DNA from: Opitutales bacterium
GTDB taxonomy: Bacteria > Verrucomicrobiota > Verrucomicrobiia > Opitutales > Oceanipulchritudinaceae
DNA: 39,746 nucleotides
NCBI GenBank assembly: GCA_007134215.1
Contig: SLLG01000370.1
Span: 1 to 39,746 of the forward strand
Direction: 5' to 3'
Shown: piece after piece, positions 1 to 7,152 of the stretch
Layout of the letters: each line of letters opens with the position of its first letter
Numbering within the stretch: position 1 is the first letter of the stretch
Made by a program: the position numbers and the translations under genes
Notes under the pieces: model-generated
What the model was told of the DNA's origin: nothing
The model's input: the letters and a program-made list of their open reading frames with translations, nothing else
Databases searched by the model: none

Positions 1-23
1 CAGAGTGGCAACTCCGGAAGGCT

Positions 24-80
24 TTTTCGAGCCCTTCCTCCGACGAGCTACATTTGCCCATTCTCGGAAGGGCTCGAAAA
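24..80. repeat. 15-bp inverted repeat
   Basis: The arm TTTTCGAGCCCTTCC at 24-38 is matched exactly by its reverse complement at 66-80, and pairing continues beyond it with one bulge. The arms are 27 bases apart. This could fold as a long stem-loop in RNA, or be a mobile-element remnant; no transposase gene is near. Confidence 0.6.
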
Positions 81-129
81 GCTGGAAACTCATGGACGGG
101 GATCCTACAAGCGCACGGAGAGGTGCGCA

Positions 130-219
130 ACGCCTTCGGCGTAGGCTGGAATGAACGGCCATATTCCAGGGTAGGCCTCGCGGCCAACCCTTCGCTTTGG
201 TGCGGAATCCCTTCGGGAT
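130..219. repeat. Cluster of four consecutive stem-loops
   Basis: Four small hairpins follow one another: ACGCC/GGCGT at 130-142, CTGGAAT/ATTCCAG at 146-169, a GGGT..GGCC/GGCC..ACCC fold at 169-190, and ATCCC/GGGAT at 207-219. Short TTC or TCGC loops close three of them. This layout resembles the REP/BIME-like mosaic elements seen in many bacterial genomes. No protein is encoded. Confidence 0.55.
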
Positions 220-441
220 AACATGTGGGTAAAGCCCAGAGCGGAGTTACGCCCTTTTACCCCACCTCTCCATCACTCCCGCAAGGCTTCCACTCTCCGG
301 TTTCAGGCCGCCGGTTTCCGCCCTCTTGTGGCTTCTGTGCCTCTTGTGGCTATTGGCCCTCACCGGAAAACAGCCACAAAACGCACAAGATCCACAAAAC
401 GCTTCACGGAACGGCAGTTGGCGAGCCTCTGCTTCCTTCCC

Positions 442-487
442 TTTTTCAGCTTTTCCGTATTTCCGTGTTTCAGCTTTCCACTTTCCC
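442..487. repeat. Simple-sequence tract (TTTCAGC/TTTCCG units)
   Basis: An imperfect array of TTTCAGC-like and TTTCCG-like units. The same units in inverted orientation occur inside the DUF218 gene at 1375-1412, so the tract is an interspersed simple sequence rather than a one-off. Confidence 0.5.
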
Positions 488-633
488 CCCACGCTGCCGC
501 CCTTGGTCGGTTTGGCGGAGAACGGCCAAAGACCTGCGGGCGCGGGATTGCTCTGGGGTATCCGGCGGACACGGAAGGGAGGAAGCGATGGCAGGAGATT
601 CAGTCTGTTCAAGAAAAAATGAACAAGAGGTGT

Positions 634-667
634 GGCGTAGCGAAGCTTCCCCGAAGATTCGAAGGGG
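634..667. repeat. Partial copy of the interspersed palindromic repeat
   Basis: The core GCGTAGCGAAGC followed by CCCCGAAGATTCGAAGGGG matches the right half of the repeat family seen at 2990, 3086, 4221, 5364, 5436, 8101 and 10058. The GACGGAG/CTCCGTC left hairpin is missing. Confidence 0.6.
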
Positions 668-698
668 GGCGGCGGTTTGGCGGGGCTCAACGCTCGGC

Positions 699-732
699 CC
701 GGAACCCCCCGAACCCAGAACCCGGAACGCCT
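699..732. repeat. Simple-sequence tract (GGAACCC units)
   Basis: Heptamer-like units of the GAACCCG/GGAACGC kind, ending at the DUF218 stop codon. It is the inverted counterpart of the GTTCCGC tract at 1431-1466, and a shorter GGTTCGG tract lies at about 2950-2968. Confidence 0.5.
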
Positions 733-1577
733 CAGCTCCGCACCCGGTAATACAGGATTGCCAACCATTCGCGGAGGTACATGGAACTGGCGTGGAGGTG
801 GCGTTCGCCCGGGATGAGGTGGCGGAAGGCGGGACTGCGGACAACGGGCGAGTAGGTGGCGCGGAAGTGGACGTTGTCGAAGGCGCTGCGGAATTCGCGC
901 GCGGTGCGGCGCATGTGCCAGTCGGAGGTGACAACGCCGACGGGGACGTCGGCCGAGACGCCCTCGAATTCGCGGAAGTATTTCACGTGCCCGCGGGTGT
1001 TGCGGGAGCGGGATTCAAGGAGAATCTGTTCTTCCGGAACGCCGTAGGCGGTGGCGAAGCGCTTCATGAGGCGGCCCTGGTGGTCTTCGCCGAGTTCCGG
1101 GCGGCCGCTCGATCCCTGCATGACAAGGAAAGCGTGCGGGTGCTGTTCCCACCAGCGCACCGCTTCGGCAATGCGCGCGGCCGTGCCCTCGCGGAGGACG
1201 TCGGCCCGGTGGTCGCCGCTCGGCACGTAGCCCATGGCCGCGACAAGGATGAAGTCGGGTGAGAATTCGGCGGGAACGGGCCAGTGGGTCGTGAGCGAGC
1301 GGCGGAGGCTGTCGCTGCCGAGGGGCGTGGACAGGGTGTAGACGAAGAACCAGAGGGGGAGGAAGAGCGCGAGGAAAAGCTGAAAGGCGGAAATACTGAA
1401 ACGCTGAAAGGAGATTGCTGACCTTCGATCTCCGAGTTCCGCGTTCCGCGTTCCGGGTTCCGCGTTGGCTGGCCGGCGGAGAGATTGCCATGCGGTCCAG
1501 ACCCAGAGGAGGAGGCTGGCGGCGAGGAGCCAGGCGAGCGGTGAATAGAGAAGGTGGCGCACGGGTTCATTCCTCAC
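732..1577 (-). CDS. DUF218 (YdcF/SanA-like) membrane protein
   Basis: 281 residues. The C-terminal two thirds match the DUF218 family (YdcF, SanA and ElyC relatives, envelope proteins of unclear biochemical role): a strand-start VAAMGY motif, a long helix ending HPHAFLVMQGSSG, then LLESRSRNTRGHVKYF and VTSDWHMRRTA. Two hydrophobic segments (about residues 13-30 and 66-85) anchor it. The linker between them (about 38-66) is encoded by a simple-sequence tract (1375-1466) and is likely an insertion. The gene stands alone on the minus strand. The family assignment is firm; the function is not known. Confidence 0.8.
   Translation of the reverse strand: MRNEPVRHLLYSPLAWLLAASLLLWVWTAWQSLRRPANAEPGTRNAELGDRRSAISFQRFSISAFQLFLALFLPLWFFVYTLSTPLGSDSLRRSLTTHWPVPAEFSPDFILVAAMGYVPSGDHRADVLREGTAARIAEAVRWWEQHPHAFLVMQGSSGRPELGEDHQGRLMKRFATAYGVPEEQILLESRSRNTRGHVKYFREFEGVSADVPVGVVTSDWHMRRTAREFRSAFDNVHFRATYSPVVRSPAFRHLIPGERHLHASSMYLREWLAILYYRVRS
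1375..1466. repeat. Composite simple-sequence tract inside a gene
   Basis: GCTGAAA/GGAAATA units (1375-1412) are followed by GTTCCGC heptamers (1431-1466). Both types recur in inverted orientation outside the gene at 442-487 and 699-732. Here the tract keeps the DUF218 reading frame open and codes for a polar linker. Confidence 0.55.
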
Positions 1578-1636
1578 GCAGAATCGACTGTTCCCTATCA
1601 GTGTTCATCAATTTATCCGTGGTTGAGCGGAACACT

Positions 1637-1927
1637 TCAGCCTTCATCCAAAAAACGGGCCGTGTGGACATTCAGAATATCGAAACAGCCGAACACTTCA
1701 AAGTCACGCTGGTTTGTGGAGACGACTATCCGAGCCGTCCGCAGGGAATAAAGGGCGGCGGTCGCGGCGTCATTCACCCGCTTCCGTCCCAACCGATGCC
1801 CGCGCATCCAGTCGCGCTGGAGCCGGCACGACGCTTCATCCGGAAAGACGATGTCAGCGGTCGAAGGGACCGCAGCGATGTCGAGTTTGATTCCAAGATC
1901 GTCGATTTGCGGTATTGATCCATGGCT
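1637..1927 (-). pseudogene. PIN-domain toxin remnant (C-terminal part)
   Basis: In a frame overlapping the antitoxin gene, the minus strand encodes about 90 residues ending in a typical PIN-domain C-terminus: NDAATAALYSL, then RIVVSTNQRDFEVFG. PIN toxins are Mg-dependent ribonucleases of VapBC-type modules. The start codon and the N-terminal half with the first acidic (DxN-like) residue are missing; the frame opens after a stop at 1930-1928. A deletion that fused the antitoxin start to the toxin tail is the simplest reading. It is almost certainly inactive. Confidence 0.55.
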
Positions 1928-2025
1928 TCACGGATCAGCTCCGCCGCCTTGCGGTCCGTCCGCCGCGCATAGGCCTGAAAATCACGGTAAACCGGCTCCG
2001 ATACATTGACAGATATGGTTTTCAT
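1774..2025 (-). CDS. Ribbon-helix-helix antitoxin, C-terminus replaced
   Basis: 83 residues. The first 40 look like a ribbon-helix-helix antitoxin: a strand MKTISVNVSEPVYRDF, then the helix pair around AYARRTDRKAAELIREAMDQ. From about residue 41 the translation becomes low-complexity, exactly where the other frame starts to encode a PIN-toxin tail. The native C-terminal toxin-binding part is therefore probably lost through a deletion or frameshift. DNA binding could survive. The locus is isolated between the DUF218 and SDR genes. Confidence 0.5.
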   Translation of the reverse strand: MKTISVNVSEPVYRDFQAYARRTDRKAAELIREAMDQYRKSTILESNSTSLRSLRPLTSSFRMKRRAGSSATGCAGIGWDGSG

Positions 2026-2222
2026 ACATCGAGAGAACTATATGGTTTCCGCATCGTCAACGCGCTTCCCCACCCTGCCCGCCGCTCCGGCAAGGAAACC
2101 GGGGCTTGTGTCCGGCTCATGTTCGTTGGGAATGGTCGACGTGTGGCTTCCAGGCTGCACCTGCGGATGCTTGCCGCCGACGAAGGGGCCTCCGAAGTCA
2201 GATCACGGAGCCGTCTGATCCC

Positions 2223-2951
2223 CTACCCGGCGAGGTAGCCGCCGTCGACGGGGAGGCAGGTGCCGGTGACGCGGGCGGCGGCGGGCGAGAGGAGGAAGGC
2301 AACGGCGGCGGCGACATCGTCGGCGGAGGGCATGCCGAGGGGATGGCGGGCGGCTTGGGCGGCTTTCGTCCCCTCGGGCAGGGCGGCGAAAATGCGGTCG
2401 GTCATGGGGGTGTCGACGAGCCCGGGAACGACGGCGTTGACGCGGATGCCGCGCGGCGCGAGTTCGAGGGCGAGGGGCCGGACGGTGGCCATGAGCCCGG
2501 CCTTGGCGGCGGTGTAGGCGGTGTTGCCGGGCTCGCCGGCAAGGGCCGCGACGGACCCGATCCAGACGACAGACGCCCCTTTCCCGAGTTTTTTCGCCTT
2601 GAGGCAGGCGGCGAGGAGGAGGAGCGGGGCGTGCAGGTGTACGGCGGTGAGGGCGTCGAGGGAGTCGGCGGTGAGCGCGGTGACGGGTGCCGGGGTGTTG
2701 CCGCCGGCGGAGACGACGAGCCCGTCGAGGGGCGGAACAGCGGCGACAAGCCGGGCGCGGTCGGCGGCGAGCGTGATGTCGGCGGCGGTGCGCGCGGCGG
2801 GCGGCAGATCCGGAAAGGCAGCGGCGAGTTTGGCGGCGTCGCGCCCGACGGCGTGGACGGCGCTCCCCCCCCCCGCCAACCGGCGGGCACAGGCAAGGCC
2901 GATGCCGGAGGAGGCGCCGATGACGAGGTGGGTTGAGGTAGTGGCGTTCAC
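2223..2951 (-). CDS. SDR-family NAD(P)-dependent oxidoreductase
   Basis: 242 residues, the usual length of a classical short-chain dehydrogenase. The cofactor loop GASSGIG is at 12-18, the SAGG motif near 81-84, and the catalytic Ser133, Tyr146 and Lys150 (WIGS...YTAAK) are present. The C-terminal VNAVVPGLVDTPM and PVDGGYLAG segments are FabG-like. The substrate cannot be read from sequence. It follows the EpsI gene on the same strand, but 223 bp containing two copies of the palindromic repeat separate them, so co-transcription is uncertain. Confidence 0.9.
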   Translation of the reverse strand: MNATTSTHLVIGASSGIGLACARRLAGGGSAVHAVGRDAAKLAAAFPDLPPAARTAADITLAADRARLVAAVPPLDGLVVSAGGNTPAPVTALTADSLDALTAVHLHAPLLLLAACLKAKKLGKGASVVWIGSVAALAGEPGNTAYTAAKAGLMATVRPLALELAPRGIRVNAVVPGLVDTPMTDRIFAALPEGTKAAQAARHPLGMPSADDVAAAVAFLLSPAAARVTGTCLPVDGGYLAG

Positions 2952-2989
2952 GGTTCGGGGTTCGGGTTTACTGGAAATTCAAGGCTGGG

Positions 2990-3049
2990 AATCGACGGAG
3001 GCGCGGCTCCGTCGCTACGTAGCGAATTTTCCACGAAGATTCGAGGGGG
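2990..3049. repeat. Interspersed palindromic repeat, copy b
   Basis: Three-part unit: hairpin GACGGAG/CTCCGTC, the perfect palindrome CGCTACGTAGCG, then a CGAAGATTCGA segment followed by a G run. The closest copy is 57 bp further on; both lie between the SDR and EpsI genes. Confidence 0.85.
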
Positions 3050-3085
3050 CAACCCGCTTCGGGCGGGGCGCGCCTTTGGATCTCG

Positions 3086-3166
3086 GGCCGACCGGACTTG
3101 CCGCGGAATCGACGGAGACGGGGCTCCGTCGCTACGTAGCGAATTTTCCCCGAAGATTCGACGGGG
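3086..3166. repeat. Interspersed palindromic repeat, copy c (extended)
   Basis: Full copy with the 5' extension GGGCCGACCGG..GCCGCGG, which is also present at 5436 and 10058. The GACGGAG/CTCCGTC hairpin, the CGCTACGTAGCG palindrome and CCCCGAAGATTCGACGGGG are all intact. It ends 8 bases beyond the stop of the EpsI gene. Confidence 0.85.
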
Positions 3167-3174
3167 CCACAATG

Positions 3175-3870
3175 TCAGGAATCGACGGTCGTGGTGAGGC
3201 CGCTCATTTCGAGGGAGCGGAGGACGGCATGGAAGAAGGGTTCGTCCCAGAGAAAGTCGAGGGGTTCGCTGGAGGAAACGCGGATGAAATACTGTTCCCG
3301 TTTGGTATTGAAGCCGCTCTCGAACGGTTGCGTGGCCATGCGTTTGATGCGGCCGGGAACCGACTCGCTGTAGAAGCGGAAGACTTCGCCGTCGAGGAGG
3401 TGCCAGTAGTAGGTATTGAGGATGTAGCCATTGCGTTCGAACTCGCCCCACTGGGCGGGCTGCACCTCCATATCCGGCGCGGAGACGTGGACGACGGGGT
3501 CGAGGGCGTTGCACTCCCAGCCCGCGAGGACCCAACAGAGGCTCGGGTTGTGCTGGTTGACGATGCGCGGGGGCATGGCACCGGGCTTCCAGTAGGCGAC
3601 ATAGACGGTGAAGCTGCGGCGCCCGCGGGTATACTCGCGGTGGACGAAGTCGTCGAACTGGAGGAGGCGCTCGGAGCGGTCGATGACCGACTCGGTCGGG
3701 CCGAGGGGAACGTCGCGCTGTTCCCAGCCGAAATCGGCGGCGCGCGGCAGGGCCTCCTTGAGGGGTTTGTCGAGCGAGCCCTCGGGGTACGGGCGGAACT
3801 GGCCGAAAGCGACCAAGCCAAGGCTCACGACGATCGTCGCACTGATGAGAATGAAAAGAATACGGGCCAT
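3175..3870 (-). CDS. EpsI-family exosortase-associated protein (DUF3485)
   Basis: 231 residues with one N-terminal membrane segment (about 4-22) and a periplasmic domain. The family signature is clear: YVAYWKPG near 90-97, then H107 and C112 in HNPSLCWVLAGW. EpsI-type proteins accompany exosortases, which process PEP-CTERM-like proteins, and exopolysaccharide loci; the conserved His/Cys pair suggests a hydrolase- or transpeptidase-like role, not established. No exosortase gene is in the window. It lies 58 bp downstream of a small membrane protein and two glycosyltransferases, consistent with a polysaccharide or surface-glycan locus. Confidence 0.85.
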   Translation of the reverse strand: MARILFILISATIVVSLGLVAFGQFRPYPEGSLDKPLKEALPRAADFGWEQRDVPLGPTESVIDRSERLLQFDDFVHREYTRGRRSFTVYVAYWKPGAMPPRIVNQHNPSLCWVLAGWECNALDPVVHVSAPDMEVQPAQWGEFERNGYILNTYYWHLLDGEVFRFYSESVPGRIKRMATQPFESGFNTKREQYFIRVSSSEPLDFLWDEPFFHAVLRSLEMSGLTTTVDS

Positions 3871-3928
3871 GTCAGCAAGAGGGAATGGAATTCGCGCCGG
3901 ATTGCAACGGAAAGCGGCGGAACGGCGC

Positions 3929-4147
3929 CTACCGGAGAAACACCCACGCGCAATACGCCGAAATCCCGATCAATGCCAACCCGACCACGCGCAGGATCCA
4001 GCGGAAGCGGCGGATGTCCCGCTTGCTGAAGCGGTAGCCGGTCCAGTCCTGGGCCGCGTCGGGGCTCATGAAAAAGATGCGCAATCCGATAATCGCAGGG
4101 ACGATCATAAGAAAGGCTTTAAGAATGTGAATCGCAATCGTAACCAT
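3929..4147 (-). CDS. 72-residue two-TM membrane protein, paralogue 1
   Basis: Two hydrophobic helices (about 4-27 and 51-70) flank a short polar loop with DAAQDWTGYRFSKRD. I recognise no named family. It aligns end to end without gaps to the 72-residue protein at 6740-6958: 24 of 72 positions are identical, including LM.VP, G.R..F, D..Q.W.G.R and GL.LI....Y. The two paralogues bracket two glycosyltransferase genes, and this copy lies between glycosyltransferase A and EpsI on the same strand. Conservation of such a short protein argues that it is real; its function is unknown. Confidence 0.7.
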   Translation of the reverse strand: MVTIAIHILKAFLMIVPAIIGLRIFFMSPDAAQDWTGYRFSKRDIRRFRWILRVVGLALIGISAYCAWVFLR

Positions 4148-4220
4148 GGACACCAGCGGACAAAAGCAAGGGGCATGGCGGGTGCGCGAGCCGATGGCAA
4201 GGACGGAAAACACCGCGGGG

Positions 4221-4277
4221 ATCGACGGAGGCGCGGCTCCGTCGCTACGTAGCGGATTTTTCCCGAAGATTCGATAG
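4221..4277. repeat. Interspersed palindromic repeat, copy d
   Basis: Carries GACGGAG/CTCCGTC, CGCTACGTAGCG and CCCGAAGATTCGA. It overlaps the 3' end of glycosyltransferase A, whose last codons and TAG stop lie inside the repeat. Confidence 0.85.
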
Positions 4278-5360
4278 CGCGCCGACGAATTGTCGGGCGA
4301 CGCCGTCCCACCCGAAGACCGAGCGCACCCAGTGCGCGCCGCGCCTGCCCATGGCCGCGCGATCCGCGACGGAGAGAGCGCAGGCTTCACGGAGGACGGC
4401 GGCGAGCGGGTCCGGGCCGGGCGGGATCCACCAGCCGCAGCCGCGCCGGAGCATGTCGTCCCATGGAGCCGCCGTGGTTGTGATGACGGGCACACCGGCG
4501 GCGAGCGCCTCGCCCACGACGAGACCGAAATTCTCGGAGTAGGACGGCAGGACGAAGAGATCGGCGGAAGCATAGAGCGCCCACTTGTCCGCGTCCGCCA
4601 CCGGTCCGTGGAAGCGGATGCGTGCGGCGTTGGACTGCTCGGCGGCGAGGGCGCGGCACACCGCCTCGTGCCCGCCGTCGTCGTTCCCCGCGACGACGAG
4701 TTCCCAGGTCCGGGGGGCGGCGCGCCCGAAAGCGGCAATGAGGTCCGGCAGTCCCTTCTTCTCGTGGATGCGGGAGAGAAAAAGGATGCGCCTCGGCGCG
4801 CCGGGCGGCCGGTCCGGGCGGCGAGGGATTTCCGGAGGAAACTCGATGCCGTTGGGCACGACGAAGACCGGTCCGGTGTAGCCCGCCGCGCGCACATGCC
4901 GGGCTTCGAGGTCCGCCGTGGCATGCACCGCCGCCGCCCCGAGAAACCCGCGCCGGGCGTAAAGCCACCACGCCGCGCGCTTTTTCCACCGGCGGTGTTG
5001 AAGCGCCCACGGATCGAGCATGCTGCGTGGCGAGGCGATCACCGGAATCCCCCGCCGCCGTCCGAGCCGGGCGACAAAATGATTGAGCGGATCCCACACA
5101 CCCGCGTGGTAGAGGACCCGCCCCGCCCCGCCACCGGACGCCCATCGTGACAGCACCGCGCGTAATTCCGTGCGGTCGCGGCATAACCGGCTCCCCTCCC
5201 CCGCGAACAGCTCGCTCCCCACCGTCATGCGCGGTGCCTCGACGGCAAAGACCCGCACCGGCACACCCGCGCGCGCGGCGGCGGCGGCCAGCGCGGGCAC
5301 GCTGCGCGCGATCCCGCCCAGTTCGGTTTCCACGGTCGTGAGAACAAATGCGATTTCCAT
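4245..5360 (-). CDS. Glycosyltransferase family 4 (A)
   Basis: 371 residues, GT-B fold. The N-terminal domain begins MEIAFVLTTVETELGGIARS; the C-terminal nucleotide-sugar domain has ILFLSRIHEKKG and the GT4 signature SENFGLVVGEALAAGVPVI. I chose the ATG at 5360 because the frame further upstream is a shadow of glycosyltransferase B. The last nine residues (SNLREKSAT) and the stop codon are encoded by a palindromic repeat, so the original end has probably been replaced. It likely transfers a sugar during cell-surface glycan assembly; donor and acceptor are unknown. Confidence 0.88.
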   Translation of the reverse strand: MEIAFVLTTVETELGGIARSVPALAAAAARAGVPVRVFAVEAPRMTVGSELFAGEGSRLCRDRTELRAVLSRWASGGGAGRVLYHAGVWDPLNHFVARLGRRRGIPVIASPRSMLDPWALQHRRWKKRAAWWLYARRGFLGAAAVHATADLEARHVRAAGYTGPVFVVPNGIEFPPEIPRRPDRPPGAPRRILFLSRIHEKKGLPDLIAAFGRAAPRTWELVVAGNDDGGHEAVCRALAAEQSNAARIRFHGPVADADKWALYASADLFVLPSYSENFGLVVGEALAAGVPVITTTAAPWDDMLRRGCGWWIPPGPDPLAAVLREACALSVADRAAMGRRGAHWVRSVFGWDGVARQFVGALSNLREKSAT

Positions 5361-5363
5361 GGT

Positions 5364-5397
5364 GAGTAGCGGAATTCCCCCGAAGATTCGACGGGGA
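5364..5397. repeat. Interspersed palindromic repeat, copy e1 (right half)
   Basis: GTAGCGGAATTCCCCCGAAG and then ATTCGACGGGG, directly upstream of the glycosyltransferase A start codon. It matches only the right half of the unit. Confidence 0.7.
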
Positions 5398-5435
5398 GGG
5401 TGTGCGGCGATTTGGAGGGGCGTGCACCGGGATGG

Positions 5436-5492
5436 ACGGGCCGGCCGGCTTGGCCGCGGGGTCGACGGAGGCGGGGCTTCGTCGCTACGGGG
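5436..5492. repeat. Interspersed palindromic repeat, copy e2 (left half)
   Basis: The extension GGGCCGGCCGGCTTGGCCGCG, then TCGACGGAGGCGGGGC and CGTCGCTACGGGG. It overlaps the 3' end of glycosyltransferase B, whose TAG stop is read from the CTA of the repeat. Copies e1 and e2 together look like one unit split by about 40 bp or two partial units. Confidence 0.7.
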
Positions 5493-6702
5493 CAACGATG
5501 AATTCGGCGAGTTTTGGGTATTCGCGCGCACGGTCGAAGCGGGCTTCGGCGAGCGTGCGTGCCGCCGCGCTGTGCTCGCCGAGGCGGTCGTTGTCGTCGT
5601 AGTAAGCGCGCATGGCGGCGACCAGAGAGGGCGCGTCGCGGAAGGCGTAGGGTGTGCCCGCACGGAATTCCTCGAGGAGGTCGCCGAGTTCGTTGCCGAG
5701 GCAACTGAGCATGGGCAATCCCGCCGCCGCGTAGTCCGCCGCCTTGTAGGGCACGCCCACGCCCGAGGCGGGATCCATGGGTACCACCCCCGCGTGCGCG
5801 CCGCCGAGGAGCGCATCGAGGGCGGAACGGTCGAGCAGACCGTGGAAGCGCGCATGACCCGCATCCATGAGACCGAGCGCCTGTCCGAGATTCCGAAGCC
5901 CCGCCTCCAGAGTGCCGCCGCCCGCGAGGTCGAGGGTGACGTCCATGCCCCCGCTCCGCGCATCCGCCACAGCGAGAAGAAGTGTCTCCAGATCATAGGT
6001 ACGCTCCATTGCCCCGATGTAGACAAGACGCAGCGGTTCCTTCGACCCACGCGTGCGCACCAGCGGCGGCGGACCGATCTCCATGCAGTGATAACAAAGG
6101 TGCAGCGGGACCGTCGCCCCGTAACGCCGCGCAAGATCAAGGTAGGCCCGCGATGCGGCGGAAATGCGGTCGGCCTCACGGCAGGCGCGGCGGGCCGCAC
6201 GGTAGAGCGGCGCGAGGAGGACAGCGCCCGCCAATCGCCGCAGCCCCGGCGGCCCCGGAAGCACCCGCTCAAAAGTCTCGGGCCAAGCGTCCATCACATC
6301 GACGACCACGCGGCAACCGAAGGTTCGGCGCAGGCGCCGGGCCACCCCGGCCGTGTCCAGCGGCGGCAGGCTCACGAAAACGCACTCCGGCGGAGCGGTC
6401 CGCCCCGCCGCCACCTCCGCGCGGGCGGTCCGCCAGAGCGCCCGCGCGTAGTCGCGGTGGCTCAGGAAACGCGCCATGCCTACATTGCGCGCATACGGCC
6501 GTACCGGAAGCAGTCGCAGCGCGAACGGCAGATCCCCTCCCGACGGCACCGCCCGGCGCGCCTTGCGCCGGTGGGAGAAACCGGCGCTCCACCACGTCAC
6601 CTCGTGCCCGGCCCCGGCCATGACGCGGCACAGCGTGTGGTAGCGCAGGGGCGGCCCTTCGCCGGGTATATCGTCAAACGGATTGCAGATCCAGACCCGC
6701 AC
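5485..6702 (-). CDS. Glycosyltransferase family 4 (B)
   Basis: 405 residues from a GTG at 6702 preceded by AAGGAA six bases away. That start leaves a 37-bp gap to the small membrane protein upstream; the longer ATG frame would overlap that gene. The Rossmann-like N-terminal domain starts VRVWICNPFDDIPGEGP. The C-terminal domain has LVYIGAMERTYDLETLL and the GT4-like segment VGVPYKAADYAAAGLPML. It probably acts with glycosyltransferase A on the same glycan. The end lies in a palindromic repeat that supplies the stop codon. Confidence 0.85.
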   Translation of the reverse strand: MRVWICNPFDDIPGEGPPLRYHTLCRVMAGAGHEVTWWSAGFSHRRKARRAVPSGGDLPFALRLLPVRPYARNVGMARFLSHRDYARALWRTARAEVAAGRTAPPECVFVSLPPLDTAGVARRLRRTFGCRVVVDVMDAWPETFERVLPGPPGLRRLAGAVLLAPLYRAARRACREADRISAASRAYLDLARRYGATVPLHLCYHCMEIGPPPLVRTRGSKEPLRLVYIGAMERTYDLETLLLAVADARSGGMDVTLDLAGGGTLEAGLRNLGQALGLMDAGHARFHGLLDRSALDALLGGAHAGVVPMDPASGVGVPYKAADYAAAGLPMLSCLGNELGDLLEEFRAGTPYAFRDAPSLVAAMRAYYDDNDRLGEHSAAARTLAEARFDRAREYPKLAEFIVAP

Positions 6703-6739
6703 GGGTGTTTCCTTCCAGCGGCCGGCCGGCCGCGACACC

Positions 6740-6958
6740 TTAAAAGACGTAATGAACGCCGAAGTAAACCCCGGCCGCGATGAGGACGAGGCCGAGAACC
6801 TGAGCAAGGCGGCGGATACGGGCACACACCGGCAGGGTCAAACGGAAGCCCGACCACTCCTGAATGTGGTCGGCGTCCACGAACAACAGCCGCACGCCGA
6901 GGAACACGGGCACGACCATCAGCAATGCGAACAAAATATAGACAAGGACGATCTGCAT
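6740..6958 (-). CDS. 72-residue two-TM membrane protein, paralogue 2
   Basis: Same length and layout as the protein at 3929-4147: helix 1 (about 3-27), a short loop DHIQEWSGFRLTLPV, helix 2 (about 51-71). The shared pattern is LM.VP, G.R..F, D..Q.W.G.R and GL.LI....Y. It is the first gene of the run leading into glycosyltransferases B and A, small protein 1 and EpsI. The invariant W and R in the loop between helices suggest a specific contact, perhaps with a glycosyltransferase or lipid-linked sugar, but no function can be claimed. Confidence 0.7.
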   Translation of the reverse strand: MQIVLVYILFALLMVVPVFLGVRLLFVDADHIQEWSGFRLTLPVCARIRRLAQVLGLVLIAAGVYFGVHYVF

Positions 6959-7152
6959 GAGGGGAAACGAGTCAGGAAGAAAGCAGGATGGTAGGGGAAT
7001 TCCTCGAAAATCAACCCGAAACTGCCCTGCGCACTGCGCACGGGATGGGTGCGGCTACGCTGCCGCCTTTGGTCGGGATCGCGCGGAATACGGCGAAAAA
7101 CCAAGCGGGGACATTGAAAGTGATTTGGGCCGCAGACAGGCGCGCCGCGCGT

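Larger units (their letters stand above)
1..731. other. Gene-free left end with hairpin repeats
   Basis: I see no convincing gene here. Open frames exist on both strands, but their translations are low in complexity and match no family. The stretch holds a long inverted repeat (24-80), a run of four stem-loops (130-219), simple-sequence tracts (442-487 and 699-732) and a partial copy of the interspersed palindromic repeat (634-667). Most of it looks like accumulated repeats between an unseen gene to the left and the DUF218 gene that ends at 732. Confidence 0.6.

Noticed and set aside
2990-3166. Two near-identical 55-60 bp repeats 57 bp apart, looking like a short CRISPR
   Set aside because: Other copies are scattered singly over 10 kb at gene ends, the repeats contain several palindromes, and no cas genes are present.
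2521-4029. 500-codon open frame on the plus strand across SDR, repeats and EpsI
   Set aside because: It crosses two genes and the repeats without family similarity; both opposite-strand genes are well supported.
5361-6272. Upstream extension of the glycosyltransferase A frame
   Set aside because: That part is the wrong frame of glycosyltransferase B; the family start is the ATG at 5360.
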